The translations under genes were made by a program, and so were the position numbers. From Nocardiopsis halophila DSM 44494 (GTDB lineage Bacteria > Actinomycetota > Actinomycetes > Streptosporangiales > Streptosporangiaceae): DNA of 64,000 nucleotides. The stretch lies in the NCBI RefSeq assembly GCF_000341245.1, contig NZ_ANAD01000081.1:34251-98250 (forward strand), written 5' to 3'. This document shows positions 34,349-43,484 of the stretch, one piece after another; position 1 is the stretch's first letter; the number at the start of each line of letters is the position of its first letter. The notes under the pieces were generated by a model that did no database searches, had not been told where the DNA came from, and saw nothing but the letters and a program-made list of their open reading frames with translations.

Positions 34349-37300
34349 ATGGCCGCCAAGCAGACCGACCCGTTCGGCACCTCGGAGCTGCGGCGCCGCG
34401 TGCTCGACGGATGGGCGGCCGCGCCCGCGCGCTTCCGGGAGGACGCCAACGCCGAGGAGGACCACGCGCTCGGCGGGTACCGGGACCGCGCGGTCGTCGA
34501 GCTGGCCCAGAACGCCGCCGACGCCGCTGCGCGCGCGGGCGTTCCGGGACGCCTGCTGCTGCGCCTGAGCGGTGACGTGCTCACCGCCGCCAACACCGGT
34601 GCGCCGCTGACCGCCGACGGCGTGGAGTCGATGTCCACGCTGCGCGCCTCCGCCAAGAGGGGCGGCGAGGGGCACGGGGCGGTGGGCCGGTTCGGCGTCG
34701 GATTCTCCGCCGTCGCGGCCCTGTCGGACGAGGTCACCGCCGCATCGGCGGACGGGGCGGTGCGCTGGTCGCGCGCGCTCGCCCGGGAGGAGGTGCGCAC
34801 CGGCCTCATCGGGCCCGGGCGCGCCGACCCCGGACTGGCCGAAGAGCTGGAGCGGCGCGGCGGCGACCTGCCGCTGCTGCGCCTGCCCTTCCCCGCCGAC
34901 CCGGCCGCGGGCCAGGGGGCCGTGCCGGAGGGGTACACCACCGCCGTCACCCTGCTCCTGCGCGACGCCGACACCCGGCGGCGGGTCGCCGAGCTCCTGG
35001 AGGAGACCGGTGAGGCCCTGCTGCTGGCCCTGCCCGCGCTGAGTGAGGTGCGGGTGGAGTCCGAGGGCCGCCCGGCCCGCGTGCTGAGCAGGCGCGCGGC
35101 CCCGGACACCGGGGACCGGGCCGCGGAAGACGCTGCGGACGGCGGCGCCGTCGACGTGGTGACCACCTCCGCCGAGGAGGGCGGCGCCGAGCGCACCACC
35201 CGCTGGCGCACCGTCACCCGCACCGGGCGCTTCGAGCCCGCCCTGCTGGCCGACCGCCCCACCGAGGAGCGCTCCCGCCTGGAGTGGACGCTCACCTGGG
35301 CCACCGCGGTCGGAGAGGACGGCTCGGCCGGCCTGCCCGACGGCGTTGCGCGCGTGGTGCACGCACCCACCCCCGGCGACGCCGAGCTGGCCCTGCCCGC
35401 GCTGCTGATCGGCTCCTTCCCGCTGAGCCCCGACCGGCGGCGGATCGCCGAGGGCCCCGCGGCCGAGGCGCTGGTGGGCGAGGCCGCCGAGGCCTACGCC
35501 GACCTGCTGGCCCGGCTGGAGCCGCGCGCCGCGCTCGACCTGGTGCCGCTGCCCTCGCTGGGCCACGGGTCCTTCGACGGGCGCTTCCGCGCGGCGGCGG
35601 CCAAGCCGCTGCAGGAGGCGCCGTTCCTGCGCACCGTGCGCGGGCGCCCGGTGCGCCCGATCGACGCGGTGCTGGTCGAGCCCGGCCCGCAGGTCGCCGA
35701 GGTGCTCGCCGACGTGCTGCCCACCGCGCTGGGCGCCGGGGCCGACCCGGGCCACCCCGCCCTGGCGCAGCTGCGGGTGCGCCGGGTCGGCCCCGCCGAA
35801 CTCGCCGACCTGCTGGGCGACCGGGAGGCCGAGCCGTCCTGGTGGGCGGGGCTGTACCGGGCGCTGCGCGCCTCGGCCGCCCGCGGCACCGACCTGGACG
35901 AGCTGGGGGCGCTGCCGGTGCCGCTGGCCGACGGCCGCCTGGTCCGCGGGCCGCGCGGGCTGCTGCTCCCGGTCGGGGAGTCCTTCGGGGCGGGCGTGCT
36001 GGATCCGGCGGTGCTGGCGCCGCTGGGGGTTCGGATCGTGCACCCGGAGGCCGCCGAGGAGCTGCTGGTGCGGCTCGGCGCGGTGGAGGCCGGTGCGCAG
36101 GCGGTGCTGGACGACCCGTCGGTGCGGGCCGCGGTCGGCGGCTCGCTGGACGCCGACGACCCCGAGGCGGTGAGCGGGCCCGTGCTGGCGCTGGTCGCGG
36201 CGGTCGGCCCGGGGAGCGGCCCGGACCGGGGGCGGCCCTGGCTCGCGGAGCTGGCGCTCCGCGACGACGAGGGCGGGTACTCGGTCGCCGGGGAGCTGCT
36301 GCTTCCGGACAGCCCGCTGCGGGAGGTGCTCGCCGCCGACGCGCCGTTCGGGGTGGTCGCGCCGGACCTGGTGGAGCGGCACGGCCGCGCGGTGCTGGCG
36401 GCGGCGGGCTGCCTGGACGGCTTCGCGGTGCTGCGCGCCCACGACGTCACCCTGGGCGAGGCGCTGGAGGACTCCCTGGACGACCTGCCGGTGGACGGGC
36501 TGGAGGAGTGGGCCGAGGAGGCCGTGCGGCGCGCGGGCGAGGAGGACCTGCCGCCGACCGTGCCCGAGCTGACCGCCGTGGCCGACCTGGAGTTCGTGCG
36601 CTCGGACCGGTGGGAGCGCGCGCTGGAACTGATCGCCCACTCGTCGGCGCGCCGTGCCGTCACCGAGCCCGCCCGGCTGCTGCTGGAGGGCGGGCGCGCC
36701 GCCGACGTCCCGTCCTACACCGCCTGGTGGCTGCGGACCGGCGCGCTCATCGGCGGCTCCCGACCCGGCGACCTGCGTCTGCCCGGCGCCGACCCGGTGC
36801 TGGAGGGGCTGTACGAGCAGGCGCCCGAGGGGATCGACACGGAGCTGGCCCGGGCGGTGGGCGTGCGCGCGTCCCTGGAGGAGCTGCTGGCCGACCCGGA
36901 CGGCCCGGACGACCTGCTGGAGCGGCTGGCCGACCCGGAGCGGCACGTGGAGCATGCGGCGCTGCGCCGGATCTGGGCGGCGCTGGCCGGGGTGCCGGCC
37001 GAGCGCGTGGTGCCCCCGGAGCGGGTGCGGGCGGTCGACGGCGGTGCGATCGTGGTGGCCGACGCCGAGGACGCCCTGGTGGTCGACGCCCCCGACCTGC
37101 TGCCGCTGGCGCAGGGGCGGCCGCTGCTGCTCGCCCCGGCCGAGCAGGCCGAGGCGCTGGCGGACGTGCTCGACCTGTCGCTGCTCTCGGAGGCGGTCGA
37201 GGGCCGCGTGGAGTCCTCGGGCCGGGTGCGCCCGGTGCCCGACGAGGTCCTGCTCTTCGCCCCCGCCGGTGCGCTCACCTACGTGCACCACGACACGCTG

Positions 37301-37486
37301 ACGGTGGACGGCGCGGAGACCGAGTGGCGCGTGGCCGACGGGGTGGTGCACGCGTCCACCCCCGACGGCCTGGCGCGGGCCCTGTGCTGGTCCGCGGGCA
37401 CCTGGGCCCGGCGCCACCTGGTCGCCGCGGTCCTGCGGGACCCGGACCGCGCCCCGTTCCTCCTGGCCGAGGCCGACCTGGAGTAG
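34349..37486 (+). CDS. Sacsin N-terminal-like ATPase (GHKL/Hsp90-type) protein
   Basis: 1045 residues, no signal peptide. The GHKL ATP-binding part is at the N-terminus: VVELAQNAADAA (N box, N55), SGDVLTAANTGAPLT (G1 box) and HGAVGRFGVGFSAVAAL (G2 box), like the sacsin Hsp90-type domain. The rest (about 200-1045) is long and mostly helical with no recognised domain; it begins with the middle-domain-like segment PSSL-type block around 330-420. Probably a cytosolic ATP-dependent chaperone-like protein. Conserved in this position in related actinomycetes, from memory. Client and role unknown. Confidence 0.8.
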   Translation: MAAKQTDPFGTSELRRRVLDGWAAAPARFREDANAEEDHALGGYRDRAVVELAQNAADAAARAGVPGRLLLRLSGDVLTAANTGAPLTADGVESMSTLRASAKRGGEGHGAVGRFGVGFSAVAALSDEVTAASADGAVRWSRALAREEVRTGLIGPGRADPGLAEELERRGGDLPLLRLPFPADPAAGQGAVPEGYTTAVTLLLRDADTRRRVAELLEETGEALLLALPALSEVRVESEGRPARVLSRRAAPDTGDRAAEDAADGGAVDVVTTSAEEGGAERTTRWRTVTRTGRFEPALLADRPTEERSRLEWTLTWATAVGEDGSAGLPDGVARVVHAPTPGDAELALPALLIGSFPLSPDRRRIAEGPAAEALVGEAAEAYADLLARLEPRAALDLVPLPSLGHGSFDGRFRAAAAKPLQEAPFLRTVRGRPVRPIDAVLVEPGPQVAEVLADVLPTALGAGADPGHPALAQLRVRRVGPAELADLLGDREAEPSWWAGLYRALRASAARGTDLDELGALPVPLADGRLVRGPRGLLLPVGESFGAGVLDPAVLAPLGVRIVHPEAAEELLVRLGAVEAGAQAVLDDPSVRAAVGGSLDADDPEAVSGPVLALVAAVGPGSGPDRGRPWLAELALRDDEGGYSVAGELLLPDSPLREVLAADAPFGVVAPDLVERHGRAVLAAAGCLDGFAVLRAHDVTLGEALEDSLDDLPVDGLEEWAEEAVRRAGEEDLPPTVPELTAVADLEFVRSDRWERALELIAHSSARRAVTEPARLLLEGGRAADVPSYTAWWLRTGALIGGSRPGDLRLPGADPVLEGLYEQAPEGIDTELARAVGVRASLEELLADPDGPDDLLERLADPERHVEHAALRRIWAALAGVPAERVVPPERVRAVDGGAIVVADAEDALVVDAPDLLPLAQGRPLLLAPAEQAEALADVLDLSLLSEAVEGRVESSGRVRPVPDEVLLFAPAGALTYVHHDTLTVDGAETEWRVADGVVHASTPDGLARALCWSAGTWARRHLVAAVLRDPDRAPFLLAEADLE

Positions 37487-37494
37487 GGGCCCGC

Positions 37495-38991
37495 CTACCG
37501 GGCGACCCGGAAGAAGCCCTCGGCGATCAGGGAGCGCAGCACGTCCGGGGCGTCCTTGCGGACCTGGGCCGCGTCCTGTTCGGTGAGCTGGGCGATGGCG
37601 TCCAGCAGCGGGCCGACGGGCATCGTCCCGTCGCACACCCCGGCCAGGGCCGCCTCCACCGTGCCGACCTGGGCGGCGCGGTGCAGCCCGTTCTCCTGGC
37701 GGAGGACGATGCGCTGCGGGTCCGGCGCCCCCGGCACCCCGATGCGCTCCTCCACGACGCCGGGCGCCAGGGCCACGTGCGCCGAGAGCAGCGCCGCGTC
37801 GGTGAGGCGGTGGGCGGTCATCGCCCCGTCCACCACGCCGGGCAGGTACGGGCCGACCGGCTGCTCGATCTCGTGGCGCAGCTCCTCCACCCGCACCGCC
37901 GCGTCCTGGGCGCCGTCGTTGCGCAGGCAGATCCAGCCGAAGCCGACCCCCTTGACGCCCTCGCGCTCGAAGTAGTCCAGCCAGGCGTCGTAGCGGCGGG
38001 TGTACTCGGGGCCGCCGTGCTCGCAGGAGTCGCGCAGCCACAGCTCCACGTACTCGGCGGGGTCCTGCACGTCGCGCTGGACCACCCAGCCCGAGCAGCC
38101 CGTCCCGGCGACCCAGCCGCCGACCCGGTCGCGCCAGTCCTCCCCCTCCACGTGCAGCCAGTTGCCCAGGAGCTGGCACCAGCCCCCGTCGGTCAGGTGC
38201 TCGGGGGCGCGGCGCACCAGCTCGGCGCAGAGCGCGTCCCCGCCCATGTCGGACTCGCGGTAGGTGTAGCGGGCCGGGTCGGGCGTGATGACGAAGGGCG
38301 GGTTGGAGACGATCAGCCCGAAGCGCTCGCCTTCGACGGGCTCGTACAGCGACCCCCGCCGCATGGCCGCGTTGTCCACGCCCGACAGGGCGCAGCTGAT
38401 CTCGGCCAGGTGCAGCGCACGGGGGTTGAGGTCGGTGCCGACCACCTCGCCGGCGCGGGAGGAGAGGTGGAGCGCCTGGACGCCGCACCCGGTCCCCAGG
38501 TCCAGCGCACGCTCGAACGGGCCGTCCACGATGAGCTTGGAGAGGGTGGAGGAGGCGCCGCCCGCGCCCACCACGTGGTCGGGGCGGGGCACGCCCTGTC
38601 CGGGGCGGACCGTCGGGTCGCTGACGACATAGCCGGGACGGCCGTCCTCCAGTTCCCACGGCCCCAGGTGGACCCGCGCGCGCACCTCGCCGCCTGCGGC
38701 CGAGAGCAGGCCGTGCTCGGCGAGTTCGTCGACCGGGAGCAGGGCGCGCGCGGCCTTGTCGGCGATGGGCTCCTGGAGCCACCACAGGCGCAGCAGCAGT
38801 CCCAGGCCCTCTTCGCCGCCGGTGGCGCGCAGCGCGGGCACCAGCTGCTCGCGGGCCAGGGCCCGGGCGGCGGTGCCGCCGAGCCGGTCGCGCACACCGG
38901 AGACGGTGTAGTCGGCGTCGATCAGGATGCGCCGGAGCCGGTCGGCGAGCCGGCGCGGGAAGGGGCGGAGCGATTCAGGCACGGGGCCCAT
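37495..38991 (-). CDS. SAM-dependent methyltransferase (DUF7059-type, N6-adenine-like motifs)
   Basis: 498 residues from the ATG at 38991; a GTG at 38982 is equally possible because neither has a clear Shine-Dalgarno. The N-terminal about 150 residues are a helical domain of the DUF7059 kind. Motif I is ALDLGTGCGVQALHL at about 162-176, motif II VVGTDLNPRAL. NPPF at about 230-233 is the catalytic signature of N5-glutamine and N6-adenine methyltransferases (HemK/TrmN6-like). The chain continues into a large C-terminal domain with ERIGVPGAPDPQRIVLRQ. Substrate unknown; rRNA, tRNA or protein glutamine are all possible. Its start overlaps the 3' end of the DUF2530 gene by 17 bases. Confidence 0.8.
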   Translation of the reverse strand: MGPVPESLRPFPRRLADRLRRILIDADYTVSGVRDRLGGTAARALAREQLVPALRATGGEEGLGLLLRLWWLQEPIADKAARALLPVDELAEHGLLSAAGGEVRARVHLGPWELEDGRPGYVVSDPTVRPGQGVPRPDHVVGAGGASSTLSKLIVDGPFERALDLGTGCGVQALHLSSRAGEVVGTDLNPRALHLAEISCALSGVDNAAMRRGSLYEPVEGERFGLIVSNPPFVITPDPARYTYRESDMGGDALCAELVRRAPEHLTDGGWCQLLGNWLHVEGEDWRDRVGGWVAGTGCSGWVVQRDVQDPAEYVELWLRDSCEHGGPEYTRRYDAWLDYFEREGVKGVGFGWICLRNDGAQDAAVRVEELRHEIEQPVGPYLPGVVDGAMTAHRLTDAALLSAHVALAPGVVEERIGVPGAPDPQRIVLRQENGLHRAAQVGTVEAALAGVCDGTMPVGPLLDAIAQLTEQDAAQVRKDAPDVLRSLIAEGFFRVAR

Positions 38992-39268
38992 TATCGGTCG
39001 CCTCAGAGCCGCTCGCACGTTCCCCGTCGCGGCGGCGCTCGGCGGCCTCCCGCCTGCCCAGCAGGTAGGGGACGTAGAAGAAGCCGAACACCCCCAGGGC
39101 GATGCCCGCGGCGCAGACCCAGATCCACCACCGCTCGCCGTCCGCGAGGCCCTCGCCGCGGACGAGCAGCACGACGAGCGCGACCGTCCAGGCCAGCGTC
39201 CCCAGCGCGGTCGGGACGCGGTAGTCGCTCTCCATGACCTCGGGGTCCGGGCGTCGGGGTGTGCGCAC
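38975..39268 (-). CDS. DUF2530 small membrane protein
   Basis: 97 residues. Two membrane helices at about 22-36 (GTLAWTVALVVLLV) and 47-69 (WWIWVCAAGIALGVFGFFYVPYL), with a basic, Arg/Glu-rich tail. The spacing and the WWIWVCAAGIALG block fit DUF2530. Overlaps the methyltransferase start. Divergent from the NCS2 permease across a 237-base gap. Function unknown; a neighbour of permease and MarR genes in other actinomycetes. Confidence 0.75.
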   Translation of the reverse strand: MRTPRRPDPEVMESDYRVPTALGTLAWTVALVVLLVRGEGLADGERWWIWVCAAGIALGVFGFFYVPYLLGRREAAERRRDGERASGSEATDNGPRA

Positions 39269-39505
39269 GCCTCCAGGCTAGGACACCGGGGAAGGGGCCG
39301 GGTTCCCGGCGGCCGCCGGGCGGCCCCGCACGGGAAGGGGAGAGACGGGTCACAGCGGCGGTTCCCGAACCCGTGCGGCTGCGGCGGGCTTGGAGATTCC
39401 TACGAATCCTACTCGTCTAAGATGTCCGCATTCGTGTGAATATGCAACTAATCTGATTCCGTCAGGCAACCCAGGAGCCATCCCCGACATGCCAAGGTCG
39501 AGCGA

Positions 39506-40972
39506 GTGAACGCACCACCACCCCCGGCGCCCTCCGCCGCAGACAGCCCCACCGCCCCCGGCGGCCTCCGCGGCCGCATCGACCGCTACTTCGAGGTCAG
39601 CGCGCGCGGGTCCACCTTCGCCCGGGAGATCCGCGGCGGACTGGCCACCTTCTTCGCGATGGCCTACATCATCGTGCTCAACCCGCTGATCATCGGGACC
39701 GCGCCCGACGCGGCCGGCGACGAGCTGGGCATCGCCCGGGTCGCCGCTACCACCGCGCTGGTCGGCGGCGTGATCTCCATCCTCATGGGCGTGGTCAGCC
39801 GCTACCCGTTCGCGGTGGCGGCCGGCATGGGGCTGAACGTGATCGTGGCCTACTCGCTCGCCCCCCAGATGACCTGGGCCGACGCCATGGGCCTGGTGGT
39901 GCTGGAAGGCATCGTGCTGCTGGTGCTGGTGCTCACCGGCTTCCGCACCGCCGTCTTCCGCGCCATCCCCGCCGGGCTGAAGACGGCGATCGCGGTCGGC
40001 GTGGGCATGTTCCTGGCCTTCGTCGGCTTCGTGAACGCCGGGTTCATCACCCGCGTGCCCGACGCCGCGAACAGCACCGTCCCGGTTCAGCTGGGCGACG
40101 GCGCGCTCTCCGGGTGGCCGATCACGGTGTTCGTGCTGGGCCTGGCGCTGACCATCGCCCTGATGGTGCGCCGGGTCAAGGGCGCCATGCTCATCGGGAT
40201 CGCCGTGGCGACCGCGGTGGCGATCGTCGTGGAGACCACGGCCCGGCCCGAGGGGTGGTCGCTGACCGCGCCCGCGGTGCCGTCCTCGCTCGGCGACGTG
40301 CTCTCGGTGCCCGACTTCAGCCTGGTGGGGCAGTTCAACCTGTTCGGCGGCTTCGCCGATGTCGGCGCGGTGCTGGTGATCCTGCTCGTCTTCACCCTGC
40401 TGCTGGCCGACTTCTTCGACACCATGGGCACCATGGTCGGCGTCGGCGGGCAGGCCGGGATGCTCGACGAGGACGGCAACGTCCCGCGCGCCCGCGAGGT
40501 GCTCGTGGTGGACGCGCTGGGCACGGTCGCCGGCGGCGGCGCCTCGGCCTCGGTCAACACCGTCTTCGCCGAGTCCTCGGCGGGCGTGGGCGAGGGAGCC
40601 CGGACGGGCATCGCCCCGGTCGTGACCGGCCTGCTGTTCCTGGCCGCCACGCTGTTCGCCCCGCTGGTGGAGCTGGTGCCCTTCGAGGCCGCCACCCCGG
40701 TGCTCATCATCGTCGGCTTCATGATGATGACCCAGGTCACCAAGATCGACTTCTCCGACCTGGGGATCGGCGTCCCGGCGTTCCTCACCATCGCGACGAT
40801 GCCCTTCACCTACTCGATCACCAACGGCATCGGGTTCGGGTTCATCGCCTACACCTTCATCCGCACGGTGCAGGGGCGCGCGCGAGAGGTGCACCCGCTG
40901 CTGTGGGTGGTCTCCGCGGCCTTCCTGGTCTTCTTCTGCCTGGGGCCGATCGAGGCGCTGCTCGGGCTGTAG
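39506..40972 (+). CDS. NCS2-family purine/xanthine permease (AzgA/PbuG type)
   Basis: 488 residues, start GTG at 39506. A Pro-rich disordered head is followed by about 12-14 membrane segments. Family motifs are ATFFAMAYIIVLNPLIIG near the N-terminus (AzgA-type), AVAAGMGLNVIVAY, VFRAIPAGLKTAIAVGVGMFLAF, the substrate-site LLADFFDTMGTMVGVGGQAGM, and VNTVFAESSAGVGEGARTG. AzgA/PbuG types take up hypoxanthine, adenine or guanine with a proton. Faces DUF2530, and MarR follows on the same strand 97 bases later. Confidence 0.9.
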   Translation: MNAPPPPAPSAADSPTAPGGLRGRIDRYFEVSARGSTFAREIRGGLATFFAMAYIIVLNPLIIGTAPDAAGDELGIARVAATTALVGGVISILMGVVSRYPFAVAAGMGLNVIVAYSLAPQMTWADAMGLVVLEGIVLLVLVLTGFRTAVFRAIPAGLKTAIAVGVGMFLAFVGFVNAGFITRVPDAANSTVPVQLGDGALSGWPITVFVLGLALTIALMVRRVKGAMLIGIAVATAVAIVVETTARPEGWSLTAPAVPSSLGDVLSVPDFSLVGQFNLFGGFADVGAVLVILLVFTLLLADFFDTMGTMVGVGGQAGMLDEDGNVPRAREVLVVDALGTVAGGGASASVNTVFAESSAGVGEGARTGIAPVVTGLLFLAATLFAPLVELVPFEAATPVLIIVGFMMMTQVTKIDFSDLGIGVPAFLTIATMPFTYSITNGIGFGFIAYTFIRTVQGRAREVHPLLWVVSAAFLVFFCLGPIEALLGL

Positions 40973-41042
40973 GGCCGGTGGCGGGGCGCCGTGGGGGTAG
41001 GGTGCCCTGTCCGCCCGAAGGGAAGACACGGGCGCGCGATTT

Positions 41043-41059
41043 CGTTAGCAAGAGTAATG
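41043..41059 (+). promoter_or_regulatory. Candidate MarR operator upstream of marR-MFS
   Basis: CGTTAGCAAGAGTAATG: a near-inverted repeat CGTTA-N7-TAATG with one mismatched pair, ten bases before the MarR start. Such sites are typical for autoregulated MarR genes. Seen by eye only. Confidence 0.4.
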
Positions 41060-41069
41060 AGTCCCGCTG

Positions 41070-41522
41070 ATGACGAACCCCGACCCCTCCGAGCGGATGG
41101 ACGATCAGACACCCGGCCTGGAGGCCGACCTGCGCGTGGCCGTGGGGCGGCTGGCCCGGCGGCTGCGGGCGCAGCGCCCGGACACCTCGCTGTCCCTCGG
41201 ACAGGGGGCCGTCCTGTTCGCGCTCGCCCGGCAGGGCCGGATGACCCCGCGGGCCCTGGCCGACCACGAGAAGGTCCAGCCGCCGTCGATGACCCGGATC
41301 ATCAGCGCGCTGGAGGAGCGCGGCCTGGTGCGCCGGGAACCGCACCCCCAGGACCGGCGCCAGCAGCTGGTGGACCTGACGGACCAGGGCCGCGCCCTGG
41401 TCCGTCAGGACACGCGGCGCCGGGAGGAGTGGCTGGCCCGGAGGCTGGGCGAGCTGGAGCCCCACGAGAGACAGGTGCTGCGGGAGGCGGCGGAGATCCT
41501 GGACCGGCTGAGCCGGAGTTAG
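41070..41522 (+). CDS. MarR-family transcriptional regulator
   Basis: 150 residues. Winged-helix core: LSLGQGAVLFALARQGRMTPRALADHE (helix 2-3), the recognition helix QPPSMTRIISALEERGLV, and the wing RREPHPQDRRQQLVDLT. The N- and C-terminal helices form the dimer interface (LGELEPHERQVLREAAEIL). It is 21 bases from the start of the MFS exporter, so they form a likely regulator-transporter unit: ligand release derepresses the pump. A near-palindrome lies just upstream. Confidence 0.9.
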   Translation: MTNPDPSERMDDQTPGLEADLRVAVGRLARRLRAQRPDTSLSLGQGAVLFALARQGRMTPRALADHEKVQPPSMTRIISALEERGLVRREPHPQDRRQQLVDLTDQGRALVRQDTRRREEWLARRLGELEPHERQVLREAAEILDRLSRS

Positions 41523-41542
41523 CCGGACGCCGCGGGCCGGCG

Positions 41543-42835
41543 ATGTTCCGGTCCCTGGCGGTGCGCAACTACCGGCTCTTCGCGGCCGGCCAGGTCGTCT
41601 CCAACACCGGCACCTGGATGCAGCGCATCGCCCAGGACTGGCTGGTGCTCCAGCTCAGCGGCGGCAGCGGCATCGCCCTGGGCGTCACCACCGCCCTGCA
41701 GTTCCTGCCCATGCTGCTGCTGGGCCTGTGGGGCGGGACCGTGGTCGACCGGGCGGGCAAGCGGCGGCTGCTCATCGCCACCCAGGCCGCCATGGGCGTG
41801 CTCGCCCTGGGGCTGGGTGTGCTCGCCACCGCCGGGGCGGCCCAGGTCTGGCACGTCTACGTCTTCGCCCTTGGGCTCGGACTGATCACCGTGCTGGACA
41901 ACCCGGCCCGGCAGACCTTCGTGGTGGAGATGGTGGGCAAGCGCGACCTGCCCAACGCCATCGCCCTGAACAGCGCCAGCTTCCAGCTGGGGCGCGTGGT
42001 CGGCCCCGCCGTGGCAGGGGTGCTCATCGCCGCCGTCGGCAGCGGCCCGGTCTTCCTCATCAACGCGCTCTCCTTCCTGGCCGTGCTCACCGGGCTGTGG
42101 ATGATGCGCCCGTCGGAGCTGGAGACCACCGAACCCGCCCCCCGCTCCAAGGGCCAGACCCGGGAGGGGCTGCGCTACGTGGCCGGGCGCCCGGACCTGG
42201 TGCTGCTGCTGGTGATGACCGCCTTCCTGCAGATGTTCGGGTCGAACGTGCAGAACCAGATCGCGCTGATGACCAACAACGTCTTCACCGCGGGGGCGGC
42301 CGCGTTCGGCGTCTCCGCGGCGGCGCTGGCTGTGGGCGCGCTGGCCGGGGCGCTGCTGTCGGCCCGGCGGGAGCGGCCGCGGCTGCGCACCGTGCTGATC
42401 GGCGCGTTCTTCTTCGGCGCCACGGAGGTGGTGGCCGCGCTGGCGCCCGGCTATGCCTGGTTCACGCTGGCGCTGCTGCCGATGGGGATCGCCTTCCTCA
42501 CCTTCACCGCCACCCAGAACGCGTTCTTCCAGCTCAGCGTCGACCCGCAGCTGCGCGGGCGGGTGATGAGCATGTACATGCTGGTCTTCCTCGGCATGGC
42601 CCCGATCGGAGCGCCCATCGTGGGGGTGCTGGCCGACACGCTCGGCCCGCGGGTGAGCCTGGCGACCGGCGGCGCCGTCACCCTGGTGGTCACCGCCGTG
42701 GTCGGGGTGCTGCTGGCCCGCCGTCTGAAGGCCCGTGTGCGGCTGAGCGGCCGGAGCCCGTTCGTCGCGGTCACCCGTGCCCCTGTGGGGCCCACGGCTG
42801 ACAGGGTGGCGACATGCGCCTGTTCATCGCGGTGA
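41543..42835 (+). CDS. MFS transporter (MFS_3 / drug-exporter type)
   Basis: 430 residues from the ATG at 41543. Twelve membrane helices are readable. The opening is typical of MFS_3 (MFRSLAVRNYRLFAAGQVVSNTGTWMQRIAQDWLVLQLSG, in part), with LGLWGGTVVDRAGKRRLLI (motif A-like D-R-x-G-K-R-R), DNPARQTFVVEMV and LRGRVMSMYMLVFLGMAPIGAPIVG. The final 30 residues are basic and cytosolic. Probably a multidrug or metabolite exporter, paired with the upstream MarR. An open frame to 40991 is antisense-biased and not used. The 3' end overlaps thpR by 22 bases. Confidence 0.85.
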   Translation: MFRSLAVRNYRLFAAGQVVSNTGTWMQRIAQDWLVLQLSGGSGIALGVTTALQFLPMLLLGLWGGTVVDRAGKRRLLIATQAAMGVLALGLGVLATAGAAQVWHVYVFALGLGLITVLDNPARQTFVVEMVGKRDLPNAIALNSASFQLGRVVGPAVAGVLIAAVGSGPVFLINALSFLAVLTGLWMMRPSELETTEPAPRSKGQTREGLRYVAGRPDLVLLLVMTAFLQMFGSNVQNQIALMTNNVFTAGAAAFGVSAAALAVGALAGALLSARRERPRLRTVLIGAFFFGATEVVAALAPGYAWFTLALLPMGIAFLTFTATQNAFFQLSVDPQLRGRVMSMYMLVFLGMAPIGAPIVGVLADTLGPRVSLATGGAVTLVVTAVVGVLLARRLKARVRLSGRSPFVAVTRAPVGPTADRVATCACSSR

Positions 42836-43377
42836 CCCCTCCGGAGCACGTGCTGGACGCGGCCGAAGAGGCCGTCCGCGAGGCCCTGGGCGAGCATCCC
42901 GCCCCGGGACTGCGGTGGACGCGGCGCGAGGACCGGCACATCACCTTGCTGTTCCTCGGGGAGACCGCCCCCGGGCGGCTGCCCGCCCTGGAGCAGGCCT
43001 TCACCGACGAGCTGGCCCGCCACGGCCCCGAACGGGTCTCGCTGCGCGGGGCCGGGACCTTCCCCGGGGACGACACCGCCGCGACCGTGCTGTGGGCGGG
43101 CGTGCAGGGCGAGCACACCGCCTCCCCGCTCGCCGGGCCCGCCGCCGGCCTGCGCCGGGCGGCGCGCACGGGCGGGGTGCGGGTCGAGCGCCGCCCCTTC
43201 GTGCCGCATCTCACCCTGGCCCGCAGCCGCCGTCCCGCGCACCTGTCGGCGCTGCGGACCGCCCTGGGCGCCCTGGCCACGCCGTTCTGGGAAGCTGGCG
43301 AGGTGCACCTGGTGGAGAGCCGCCCCCGGGACCGCGGGCGCCGGTACCGGACCGCCGCGACCTGGGCGCTAGGCTGA
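42814..43377 (+). CDS. thpR: RNA 2',3'-cyclic phosphodiesterase (LigT/ThpR)
   Basis: 187 residues. The 2H-phosphoesterase fold shows both catalytic tetrads: HITLLFLG at about 48-55 and HLTLAR at about 130-135. The N-terminus RLFIAVTPPEHVLDAAEEAV is characteristic. Hydrolyses 2',3'-cyclic phosphates to 2'-phosphomonoesters in RNA; physiological substrate unclear. It starts inside the 3' end of the MFS gene. A 32-residue gene follows nine bases later. Confidence 0.88.
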   Translation: MRLFIAVTPPEHVLDAAEEAVREALGEHPAPGLRWTRREDRHITLLFLGETAPGRLPALEQAFTDELARHGPERVSLRGAGTFPGDDTAATVLWAGVQGEHTASPLAGPAAGLRRAARTGGVRVERRPFVPHLTLARSRRPAHLSALRTALGALATPFWEAGEVHLVESRPRDRGRRYRTAATWALG

Positions 43378-43385
43378 GGAGTGCC

Positions 43386-43484
43386 ATGAGCATGCTGACC
43401 AACAACAGAAAGCAGCGCTGGCTGCTGCCGACGATCCTCGCGGCGATCATGCTGATCGTCGTCATCGGCGCGCTCGTGAGCTGA
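43386..43484 (+). CDS. 32-residue single-pass membrane protein
   Basis: ATG at 43386 with GAGGAG close upstream. The chain is MSMLTNNRKQRWLLPT then a 16-18 residue hydrophobic helix, ILAAIMLIVVIGALV, and stop at 43482. Basic N-terminus inside, helix across the membrane. Its tail overlaps the convergent BKACE gene by 23 bases. Probably real because of the positioned Shine-Dalgarno and the clean topology; function unknown. Confidence 0.55.
   Translation: MSMLTNNRKQRWLLPTILAAIMLIVVIGALVS

Noticed and set aside
34184..38785. A minus-strand open frame of about 1530 codons antisense to the sacsin-like gene
   Set aside because: It is Arg/Gly/Pro-rich with no domain, and is a typical high-GC shadow. 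The plus-strand sacsin-like gene and the minus-strand methyltransferase explain the region.
41043..41059. Treating the CGTTA-N7-TAATG repeat as a firm MarR operator
   Set aside because: Only five bases per arm with one mismatched pair, so it is listed as a low-confidence feature and not promoted to a finding.
40991..41542. An upstream in-frame extension of the MFS transporter
   Set aside because: It overlaps the MarR gene in another frame and has shadow composition. The ATG at 41543 begins a typical MFS_3 sequence.
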